From Hydrogenophaga sp. (GTDB lineage Bacteria > Pseudomonadota > Gammaproteobacteria > Burkholderiales > Burkholderiaceae_C): a DNA stretch of 5,053 nucleotides. Below are positions 1 to 5,053 of the stretch, one piece after another. A program made the translations under genes and the position numbers. Below the pieces are notes generated by a model. That model did no database searches. It was not told the DNA's origin and worked only from the letters and a program-made list of their open reading frames with translations. The DNA lies in the NCBI GenBank assembly GCA_018335615.1, contig JAGXRS010000251.1, positions 1 to 5,053 of the forward strand, given 5' to 3'. Each line of letters opens with the position of its first letter. The first letter of the stretch is position 1.

Positions 1-732
1 CGCTCGTTCACCGCCCCTCTGGTGGCGGGTGAGCGGGTTTTCGTGCTGACGGCGGACCGCACCGTGCGCGCCTTTGACGGCCAGACCGGCGCGCGACTCT
101 GGGTGCAGTCGCGACCGGCCGAACCCCTGGTGCTGAGCCAGTCCGGCGCTCTGCTGGCCGTGGGCAACACGCTCGTGGCCGGGCTGTCCGGGCGGCTGGC
201 GGGGCTGGATCCCAACAGCGGCGCCGTTCGTTGGGAGGCACCGGTGGCCACCGCGCGTGGCACCAACGAGATTGAGCGCTTGGTCGATGTGGTGGGCCCG
301 GTCAGCCGGGTCGGCGACAGCGTTTGCGTGCGTGCTTATTCGGCCGCCGTGGGCTGTGTGGACGCGACGCGAGGAACGGTTGTGTGGACGCGCCCCGCGC
401 AAGGTGTCACCGGTGTGCATGGCGACGATCGCCTGATGTTCTCGACCGAAGCCGATGGCCGCGTGTTCGCCTGGCAGCGGCCCAGCGGTGAGCGTGCCTG
501 GGAAATGGACCGCCTCAAGCACCGCACGCTGAGCGCCCCGCTGGCGGTCGGTCGGGTGGTCGTGGTGGGCGACCACCTCGGCCAGGTGCACCTGCTCTCG
601 CGCGAAGACGGCACTGAAATGACACGCCTGAGCGCCGACGGCTCGGCCATCTCGGCGGCCCCGATTCTCGCGGGCGATGCCATCGTGGTGCAGACCCGCA
701 ACGGCGGCGTCCATGCCTGGCGCCCGCAATAA
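1..732 (+). CDS. bamB: Outer membrane protein assembly factor BamB (5'-truncated)
   Basis: BamB is the beta-propeller lipoprotein of the BAM complex, which works at the periplasmic face of the outer membrane and helps BamA fold and insert beta-barrel proteins. The reading frame is open from base 1 to the TAA at 730-732, giving 243 residues. BamB is usually about 380 residues, so the signal peptide, lipobox cysteine and first blades lie off the left edge. What is visible is a series of PQQ-like propeller repeats, each ending in a G-x-x-x-A-x-D/x-x-x-G-x-x-x-W pattern: residues 19-34 (RTVRAFDGQTGARLW), 64-78 (GRLAGLDPNSGAVRW), 152-167 (GRVFAWQRPSGERAW), 194-205 (GQVHLLSREDGT) and the closing strand GGVHAW at 235-240. 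Two cysteines, C109 and C119 of the fragment, flank one strand; a structural role is unknown. The GTG at base 22 is internal, not the start. The gene ends 60 bp before der on the same strand. The call rests on the repeat pattern plus the bamB-der adjacency common in proteobacteria; another PQQ-repeat protein is much less likely. Confidence 0.92.
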   Translation, partial: RSFTAPLVAGERVFVLTADRTVRAFDGQTGARLWVQSRPAEPLVLSQSGALLAVGNTLVAGLSGRLAGLDPNSGAVRWEAPVATARGTNEIERLVDVVGPVSRVGDSVCVRAYSAAVGCVDATRGTVVWTRPAQGVTGVHGDDRLMFSTEADGRVFAWQRPSGERAWEMDRLKHRTLSAPLAVGRVVVVGDHLGQVHLLSREDGTEMTRLSADGSAISAAPILAGDAIVVQTRNGGVHAWRPQ

Positions 733-792
733 ACCCTTCAAGCGAACGACCCGAACCCTGTTTCGCCTGGTCCTGAACGAAAGCCTTTTTCC

Positions 793-2127
793 GTGAAACC
801 CGTCATCGCCCTGGTGGGGCGCCCCAATGTGGGCAAGTCCACCCTGTTCAACCGCCTGACGAGTTCACGCGACGCCATCGTGGCCGACTTTGCCGGCCTC
901 ACCCGCGACCGCCATTACGGCAATGGCCGCCTGGGAACCCGCGAGTACATCGTGATCGACACCGGTGGCTTCGAGCCCGACGCCAGCGAGGGCATTTACC
1001 GCGAGATGGCGAAACAGACCCGCCAAGCGGTGGCCGAGTCCGATGTGGTGATCTTCGTGGTCGATGCCCGGGCCGGCATCAGCGCGCAGGACCACGAGAT
1101 CGCGCAGTATTTGCGCCGTCTCGGCAAGCCCACCGTGCTGGTGGCCAACAAGGCCGAGGGCATGACCCAGGGTCTGCAACTGGTGGAGTTCTTTGAACTC
1201 GGCCTGGGCGAGGTGATGCCGGTGTCCGGCGCCCACGGGCAGGGCGTGCGCTCCATGCTGGAAAAAGCGCTGGAGAGCATTCCCGGTTTCTCGCTCGACG
1301 AGGAGGAGGAAGAGGTCGTCGAGACCGGTGTGGTGCGCCTGGCCGTGGCAGGCCGGCCTAATGTGGGCAAGTCCACCTTGATCAACGCCTGGCTGGGCGA
1401 GGAGCGTCTGGTGGCGTTCGACATGCCGGGCACCACGCGCGACGCGATCTCGGTGCCGTTCGAGCGCAACGGCCAGAAGTTCGAGCTGATCGACACCGCC
1501 GGCATCCGGCGCAAGGGCCGGGTGTTCGAAGCCATCGAGAAGTTTTCGGTGGTCAAGACCTTGCAGGCGATCGAGAACGCGCATGTCGTGCTGCTGCTGC
1601 TGGACGCCACGCAAGGCGTGACCGATCAGGACGCGCACATCGCCGGCTACATCCTGGAGAGTGGCCGCGCCGTGGTGCTGGCCATCAACAAATGGGATGC
1701 CGTGGACGCCTACCAGCGCGAGCAGATCGAGCGCCAGATTGAAACGCGGCTGGCCTTTTTGAAATTCGCTTCCCTGCACCTGATTTCAGCGCAGAAGCGC
1801 CAGGGTCTGGGCCCGGTCTGGAAGTCGATCACGCAGGCCCACGCATCGGCCACGCGCAAGATGTCCACTCCCATCCTCACGCGCCTGCTGATGGAGGCTG
1901 TCGCATTCCAGGCGCCGCAGCGTGGGGGCATGTTCCGTCCCAAGATGCGCTACGCCCACCAGGGTGGCATGAACCCGCCGGTGATCGTGATCCATGGCAA
2001 TTCCCTGGAGCACGTGCCCGATTCTTACAAGCGCTTCCTGGAAGGGCGCTTCCGAAAAGCCTTTGATCTGGTCGGCACCCCACTGCGCATCGAGTTCAAG
2101 ACATCGGCAAATCCGTTCAAGGAATAA
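793..2127 (+). CDS. der: Ribosome biogenesis GTPase Der (EngA), two tandem G domains
   Basis: Der is an essential cytoplasmic GTPase that binds the 50S subunit late in its maturation. The 444-residue product is of normal family length and shows the full architecture. G domain 1 has GRPNVGKS at 9-16 (P-loop), T37 in LTRDR (G2), DTGG at 56-59 (G3), NKAE at 119-122 (G4) and S145 (G5). An acidic linker, D169 to E174, follows. G domain 2 has GRPNVGKS at 187-194, PGTTRD at 212-217, DTAG at 234-237, NKWD at 299-302 and SAQKRQG at 332-338. A C-terminal KH-like RNA-binding domain runs from about 350 to 440. The start is GTG: no in-frame start lies between the bamB stop and 793, and the P-loop begins only eight residues later, as usual for Der. 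There is no good Shine-Dalgarno sequence, only the purine stretch GAACGAAAG at 775-784. In G domain 1 the G4 motif ends in E rather than the canonical D; domain 2 is canonical. The gene probably shares a transcript with bamB. The long ORFs on the opposite strand here are shadows of this gene. Confidence 0.98.
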   Translation: MKPVIALVGRPNVGKSTLFNRLTSSRDAIVADFAGLTRDRHYGNGRLGTREYIVIDTGGFEPDASEGIYREMAKQTRQAVAESDVVIFVVDARAGISAQDHEIAQYLRRLGKPTVLVANKAEGMTQGLQLVEFFELGLGEVMPVSGAHGQGVRSMLEKALESIPGFSLDEEEEEVVETGVVRLAVAGRPNVGKSTLINAWLGEERLVAFDMPGTTRDAISVPFERNGQKFELIDTAGIRRKGRVFEAIEKFSVVKTLQAIENAHVVLLLLDATQGVTDQDAHIAGYILESGRAVVLAINKWDAVDAYQREQIERQIETRLAFLKFASLHLISAQKRQGLGPVWKSITQAHASATRKMSTPILTRLLMEAVAFQAPQRGGMFRPKMRYAHQGGMNPPVIVIHGNSLEHVPDSYKRFLEGRFRKAFDLVGTPLRIEFKTSANPFKE

Positions 2128-2131
2128 GTTA

Positions 2132-2165
2132 CACAGGCTGCAAGCTTTGGGTGTTCAGCCCTGTG
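2132..2165. repeat. Bulged inverted repeat between der and hfq
   Basis: CACAGGCTG (2132-2140) pairs with CAGCCCTGTG (2156-2165) to give nine base pairs with one bulged C, around a 15-nt loop that contains the palindrome AAGCTT. It begins five bases after the der stop codon. No run of T follows the right arm, so it is not a standard intrinsic terminator. The right arm abuts the candidate -10 element of hfq, so it could act as an operator in DNA, or in RNA as a 3'-end stabiliser or pausing hairpin of the der transcript. The pairing is seen directly; any function is inference. Confidence 0.45.
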
Positions 2166-2172
2166 GTATGGT
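2146..2172 (+). promoter_or_regulatory. Candidate sigma-70 promoter for hfq (extended -10)
   Basis: An extended -10 element, TGG followed by TATGGT (2164-2172), lies 39 bases before the hfq start codon. TATGGT matches four of six consensus bases, and the TG pair sits exactly one base upstream as in extended -10 promoters. The -35 region is poor: TTTGGG at 2146-2151 with a 15-bp spacer is the best available. The predicted start of transcription, near 2179, would give a leader of roughly 30 nt with a pyrimidine-rich stretch (ACTTTTCTTT). The gap is richer in A+T than its surroundings. This is inferred from sequence only. Confidence 0.35.
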
Positions 2173-2201
2173 GCACGTCCGATCAACTTTTCTTTGAACA
2201 C

Positions 2202-2205
2202 GGAG
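2202..2205 (+). promoter_or_regulatory. Ribosome binding site of hfq
   Basis: GGAG lies six bases before the GTG at 2212. This is the clearest Shine-Dalgarno core and spacing ahead of any of the non-ATG starts in the window, and it decides the hfq start: the in-frame TTG at 2194 lies upstream of this site, so a protein begun there would carry six unlikely extra residues encoded across it. Confidence 0.8.
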
Positions 2206-2211
2206 CATATC

Positions 2212-2463
2212 GTGAGCAATAACAAAGGCCAGCTCTTGCAAGACCCTTTTCTGAACCAGCTGCGACGCGAGCATGTGCCCGTGTCGATTTACCTGGTCAA
2301 CGGCATCAAACTGCAGGGTCAGATTGAATCATTCGACCAATACGTCGTGTTGCTGCGCAACACGGTGACGCAGATGGTCTACAAGCACGCGATTTCCACC
2401 ATCGTCCCCGGTCGCCCCGTGCAGTTCTCGGCTGCAGGCGCTGACGAATCGGCCGCTTCCTGA
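2212..2463 (+). CDS. hfq: RNA chaperone Hfq
   Basis: Hfq is the hexameric Sm-like RNA chaperone that brings small regulatory RNAs and target mRNAs together and affects mRNA stability; it acts in the cytoplasm. The product has 83 residues. QDPFLN (10-15) and the K33 region form the proximal U-rich RNA face; Sm1 is SIYLVNGIKLQGQIESFDQY (25-44) and Sm2 is VYKHAISTIVP (56-66), with the diagnostic YKH at 57-59. Y27, in the Sm1 strand, belongs to the distal A-rich binding face. The tail after about residue 70 is short (QFSAAGADESAAS) compared with the 102-residue E. coli protein. The lateral rim reads R18-R19-E20-H21, so the third arginine of E. coli (R19) is histidine, as I recall for other betaproteobacterial Hfq. 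The GTG start is preferred over an in-frame TTG 18 bases upstream because of the well-placed GGAG and the usual MSNK-like N-terminus. The gene lies 84 bp after der and 77 bp before hflX. E. coli Hfq represses its own translation; whether that holds here is not visible. Confidence 0.98.
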   Translation: MSNNKGQLLQDPFLNQLRREHVPVSIYLVNGIKLQGQIESFDQYVVLLRNTVTQMVYKHAISTIVPGRPVQFSAAGADESAAS

Positions 2464-2540
2464 GCCATTCACCGGGTCCAGGCCGCGGCGCTCCGTACCC
2501 TCCACGGAACACGCCGACGCACGACGGCCGGTCTACTGAC

Positions 2541-3725
2541 TTGAATTCAACCGACACCACTGGCCGCGCCACCCCTTCTGTCATCCTGGTAGGGGTGGAC
2601 TTTGGCCTACCCCATTTCGACGGCGATCTGCAAGAACTGGGTCTGCTCGCACAGACCGCGGGGTACACCGTGGCCGACCGCGTGAGCTGCAAGCGGCGGG
2701 CACCCGATCCCGCGCTGTTCGTGGGTTCCGGGAAGGCCGACGAGATCAAGATGCTGGCCGAGTCGACCGGGGCGGCGGAGGTGCTGTTCGATCAGTCGCT
2801 CAGCCCGGCCCAGCAGCGCAACCTCGAGCGGCACCTCGGCATTCCGGTCAACGACCGCACCTTGTTGATCCTGGAGATCTTTGCGCAGCGCGCGCGCAGC
2901 CACGAGGGCAAGCTGCAAGTGGAGCTGGCGCGCCTGCAATACCTCTCCACCCGCCTGGTCCGGCGCTGGTCGCATCTGGAGCGCCAGAGTGGTGGCATCG
3001 GCATGCGGGGCGGTCCGGGTGAGACCCAGATCGAACTTGATCGCCGCATGATCGGCGAGGCCATCAAGCGCACCAAAGAGCGGCTGGAAAAAGTGAAGAA
3101 GCAGCGGGCGACACAGCGGCGCCAGCGCGAGCGCCGCGACGCCTTCATGATTTCGCTGGTGGGTTACACCAACGCGGGCAAGTCCTCGCTGTTCAATGGC
3201 CTGGTGAAGGCACGCGCCTACGCGGCCGACCAGTTGTTTGCCACCCTGGACACCACCACACGCCAGCTGTACCTCGGGGAGGCGGGTCGCTCGGTCTCAC
3301 TGTCGGACACAGTGGGGTTCATTCGGGACCTGCCACACGGACTGGTGGACGCGTTTGCGGCCACCCTTCAAGAAGCTGCTGATGCGGATCTTCTGCTGCA
3401 TGTGGTGGATGCGTCGAATCCCTCACACCCCGAGCAGATTGCCTCGGTGATGGGCGTGTTGCGCGAAATCGGGGCCGATGCGGTGCCGCAGATCCTCGTG
3501 TTCAACAAGCTCGATGCCATGGATGCCGCTTCCACTCCGCAGTTGATGTCAGACCTGATGGAACTGGAGGGTGCCACCGTGCCTCGTATCTACGTCAGTG
3601 CGCAGACAGGGCAGGGACTGCCCGATTTGCGGGCGATGCTGGCTGAACGCGTGAAAGCCCGATTGGATGCCCAATCCCCCGACCATGAGGGGGCGTCCGA
3701 CAAAGCCGACGACCGTGAGCCCTGA
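2541..3725 (+). CDS. hflX: Ribosome-splitting GTPase HflX
   Basis: HflX is a translational GTPase of the OBG/HflX group that binds stalled 70S ribosomes near the peptidyl-transferase centre and splits them, notably under heat or antibiotic stress. The 394-residue product has the HflX N-terminal domain (about 15-115, beginning VILVGVDFG), the hallmark glycine-rich linker GGPGETQIELDRR (157-169), a charged helical segment rich in K, R and E (about 170-198), then the G domain: GYTNAGKS at 208-215 (P-loop), FATLDTTTR at 233-241 (G2), DTVGF at 256-260 (G3), NKLD at 322-325 (G4) and SAQTGQG from 353 (G5). A short charged tail follows residue 370. The start is taken as TTG at 2541: no ATG or GTG lies in frame between the hfq stop and there, and the next in-frame GTG (2595) would remove the first beta strand. 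No clear Shine-Dalgarno sequence precedes it, so the exact start is less certain than the gene. It sits in the conserved hfq-hflX-hflK cluster. The name 'high frequency of lysogenisation' is historical; HflX does not belong to the HflK-HflC complex. Confidence 0.96.
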   Translation: MNSTDTTGRATPSVILVGVDFGLPHFDGDLQELGLLAQTAGYTVADRVSCKRRAPDPALFVGSGKADEIKMLAESTGAAEVLFDQSLSPAQQRNLERHLGIPVNDRTLLILEIFAQRARSHEGKLQVELARLQYLSTRLVRRWSHLERQSGGIGMRGGPGETQIELDRRMIGEAIKRTKERLEKVKKQRATQRRQRERRDAFMISLVGYTNAGKSSLFNGLVKARAYAADQLFATLDTTTRQLYLGEAGRSVSLSDTVGFIRDLPHGLVDAFAATLQEAADADLLLHVVDASNPSHPEQIASVMGVLREIGADAVPQILVFNKLDAMDAASTPQLMSDLMELEGATVPRIYVSAQTGQGLPDLRAMLAERVKARLDAQSPDHEGASDKADDREP

Positions 3726-3732
3726 TTGGGCA
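3668..3732. repeat. Inverted repeat spanning the hflX stop codon
   Basis: TGCCCAATC (3668-3676) and GATTGGGCA (3724-3732) are perfect reverse complements, nine base pairs, with 47 bases between. The left arm can instead pair locally: GATTGG (3661-3666) with CCAATC (3671-3676) over a 4-nt loop. The spacer also holds a small CCCC/GGGG hairpin (3677-3680 with 3689-3692). The three pairings suggest alternative RNA folds around the end of hflX. No T-tract follows, so this is not an intrinsic terminator. Pairings are seen directly; function is not known and chance is possible. Confidence 0.4.
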
Positions 3733-3774
3733 CAATGACGTGGTAATTGATTCGAATAAAAGTTGGCTACACAT

Positions 3775-3782
3775 GGATGTGA
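3775..3782 (+). promoter_or_regulatory. Ribosome binding site favouring hflK start at 3785
   Basis: GGATGTGA differs by one base from the GGAGGTGA complement of the 16S rRNA tail, and its first bases lie about seven bases before the ATG at 3785. No comparable site precedes the in-frame ATG at 3773, which itself overlaps this motif. This supports 3785 as the start codon. Confidence 0.5.
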
Positions 3783-3784
3783 AA

Positions 3785-5053
3785 ATGCATACACCGGGCG
3801 CTGATGGCAGCCGCCGCTTCTCTGCTCAACGGGGCTGGCGCGGCCTGCTGGGCGTGTTCAACCTCAACGACCCCCGCTGGGGCCGTGGCGATGACCAGCC
3901 CGGCGACCAGGGCACGCAGGACGACCGGCGGGACGACGAACCGCGTCAGCCGGTGCGCGACCAGCGACCCACGCGTCCGCAGGGACCGAACCAGGGACCG
4001 CCGGATCTGGACGAACTCTGGCGTGACTTCAACCGCAAGCTCGGCGGACTGCTGGGCGGTGGCGGGGGTGGACGTGGCAAAGGTGGCAATGGCCCGGGCG
4101 GTGGCATGCCCGGCTTCAACCCGAGTCCCAAGTCAACTGGCATCGGAGCCGGGCTCATCGGCGGCGTGGCGCTGCTGATCTGGCTGGGCACGGGCTTCTT
4201 CATCGTGCAGGAAGGTCAGCAGGCCGTCATCACCCAGTTCGGCAAGTACCACAGCTCGGTGGGCGCTGGTTTCAACTGGCGGCTGCCGTATCCGATCCAG
4301 CGCCATGAGACCGTGTTCGTGACACAGATCCGGTCGGTGGACGTGGGCCGCGACAACGTCGTGCCGGCCACCGGACTGCGCGATTCGGCCATGCTGACCG
4401 TTGACCAGAACATCGTCGAGATCAAGTTCGCGGTGCAGTACCGCTTGAACGACGCTCGCGCCTTCCTGTTTGAAAGCCGCGACCCGGATGCCTCCGTGGT
4501 CAAGGCGGCCGAGACCGCGGTGCGTGAAGTCATCGGCAAGATGCGCATGGACGCTGCCCTGGCCGAGGAGCGCGACCAGATCGCACCCCGCGTGCGGGTG
4601 TTGATGCAGACCATTCTGGACCGCTACCGCGTGGGCATCGAGGTCGTGGGCATCAACCTGCAGCAGGGTGGTGTGCGGCCGCCCGAGCAGGTCCAGGCCT
4701 CGTTTGACGATGTGCTGAAAGCGGGCCAGGAACGCGAGCGTGCCAAGAACGAAGCCGAGGCCTACGCCAACGACGTCGTGCCACGTGCCCGCGGTACCGC
4801 GTCGCGCCTGGTGGAGGAAGCCGAAGGCTACCGGGCTCGTATCGTGGCGCAGGCCGAAGGTGATGCGCAGCGCTTCCGCTCCGTGTTGACCGAGTACCAG
4901 AAAGCCCCGCAGGTGACGCGCGAGCGCATGTACACCGACGCCATGCAGGAGATCTACTCCAACGTCACGAAAGTGCTGGTGGACACCAAGGCGGGCTCGA
5001 ACCTGCTGTACCTGCCGCTGGACAAGATCATGCAGATGAGCGGCACGGGCACC
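3785..5053 (+). CDS. hflK: FtsH protease regulator HflK, SPFH/band-7 protein (3'-truncated)
   Basis: HflK pairs with HflC in a large inner-membrane assembly that encloses the FtsH protease and modulates degradation of its substrates; the SPFH part lies on the periplasmic side. The frame runs open to the window edge, giving 423 residues without a stop; E. coli HflK has 419, so only a short tail is missing. In order: FNLNDPRWGRG (about 25-35), a polar stretch rich in D, Q, R and P (about 36-72), the HflK N-terminal motif DELWRDFNRKL (76-86), a glycine-rich linker (87-107), one transmembrane helix (about 120-141, IGAGLIGGVALLIWLGTGFF), the SPFH/band-7 domain (about 142-330, beginning IVQEGQQAVITQFGKY), and a long charged helix with AEAYANDVVPRARG (324-337) and AQAEGDAQRF. 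The start is ambiguous: ATG at 3785 has the better ribosome binding site, while ATG at 3773 would add MDVK. hflX ends 59 bp upstream with no terminator between, so cotranscription is likely; hflC is expected just beyond the right edge. A forward ORF at 3804-4178 in another frame is a shadow of this gene. Confidence 0.96.
   Translation, partial: MHTPGADGSRRFSAQRGWRGLLGVFNLNDPRWGRGDDQPGDQGTQDDRRDDEPRQPVRDQRPTRPQGPNQGPPDLDELWRDFNRKLGGLLGGGGGGRGKGGNGPGGGMPGFNPSPKSTGIGAGLIGGVALLIWLGTGFFIVQEGQQAVITQFGKYHSSVGAGFNWRLPYPIQRHETVFVTQIRSVDVGRDNVVPATGLRDSAMLTVDQNIVEIKFAVQYRLNDARAFLFESRDPDASVVKAAETAVREVIGKMRMDAALAEERDQIAPRVRVLMQTILDRYRVGIEVVGINLQQGGVRPPEQVQASFDDVLKAGQERERAKNEAEAYANDVVPRARGTASRLVEEAEGYRARIVAQAEGDAQRFRSVLTEYQKAPQVTRERMYTDAMQEIYSNVTKVLVDTKAGSNLLYLPLDKIMQMSGTGT

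Noticed and set aside
761..790. Possible terminator before der (TTTCG / CGAAA stem followed by GCCTTTTT)
   Set aside because: The stem is only five pairs, A/T at one end, with a 12-nt loop, and the T-run starts three bases after it and is only five long. It ends two bases before the der start codon, a poor place for a terminator.
865..1779. 304-residue open frame on the minus strand opposite der
   Set aside because: It is rich in H, L, G and A with no recognisable domain, lies wholly antisense to a clear GTPase gene, and is typical of GC-rich codon-position shadowing.
2194..2211. TTG at 2194 as the hfq start
   Set aside because: It would add six residues encoded across the GGAG ribosome binding site that serves the GTG at 2212, and known Hfq proteins begin close to MSNK/MAKG.
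2492..2508. Small hairpin TCCGT / ACGGA between hfq and hflX
   Set aside because: Five pairs with a 7-nt loop and no T-tract; expected by chance in GC-rich sequence.
3723..3784. Promoter for hflK in the hflX-hflK gap
   Set aside because: CACAAT (3731-3736) resembles a -10 box and the gap is A+T-richer, but there is no acceptable -35 hexamer at the right distance, so it could not be supported.
3804..4178. 124-residue forward frame overlapping the start of hflK
   Set aside because: Its composition (A, S, T, R runs) is low-complexity and it lies in another frame of the hflK N-terminal region, whose own frame gives conserved motifs such as FNLNDPRWGRG and DELWRDFNRKL.
1..5053. Novel defence system, mobile element, CRISPR array, tRNA or rRNA
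   Set aside because: Every gene is a recognised housekeeping family in conserved order, gaps are 59-84 bp, and I saw no direct repeats, transposase motifs or RNA gene signatures.

Overview
This window is an ordinary, well-packed chromosomal housekeeping region from a GC-rich betaproteobacterium. All genes are on the + strand, in the order 'bamB - der - hfq - hflX - hflK. The order der-hfq-hflX-hflK, the Hfq sequence (QDPFLN, SIYLVNGIKLQGQIESFDQY, YKHAIST) and the FNLNDPRWGRG motif near the HflK N-terminus point to Burkholderiales, most likely Comamonadaceae. That placement is inference from recalled family features, not from a database search. In gammaproteobacteria the same cluster usually carries miaA ahead of hfq; here der sits there instead.

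Layout: (1) 1-732, the C-terminal two thirds of the outer-membrane assembly lipoprotein BamB, cut by the left window edge. (2) 793-2127, the complete double-GTPase ribosome assembly factor Der. (3) An 84-bp A+T-richer gap with a bulged inverted repeat and a candidate extended -10 promoter. (4) 2212-2463, hfq. (5) 2541-3725, hflX, the ribosome-splitting GTPase, with a TTG start. (6) 3785 to the right edge, hflK, an SPFH/band-7 membrane protein, cut before its stop codon; hflC would be expected next but lies outside the window.

Functional logic: BamB and Der are joined by position rather than by pathway (envelope assembly and 50S maturation). hfq-hflX-hflK form the classic stress and RNA/protein quality-control cluster: Hfq pairs small RNAs with mRNAs, HflX rescues stalled ribosomes, and HflK (with HflC) controls the FtsH protease. 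Gaps between genes are 60, 84, 77 and 59 bp, with no convincing intrinsic terminator in any of them, so polycistronic transcription is plausible, with a likely extra promoter before hfq.

No mobile element, CRISPR array, tRNA, rRNA or novel system was found. The points worth a second look are small: two inverted repeats at gene junctions, a run of three non-ATG starts, and conservative substitutions in Der and Hfq.
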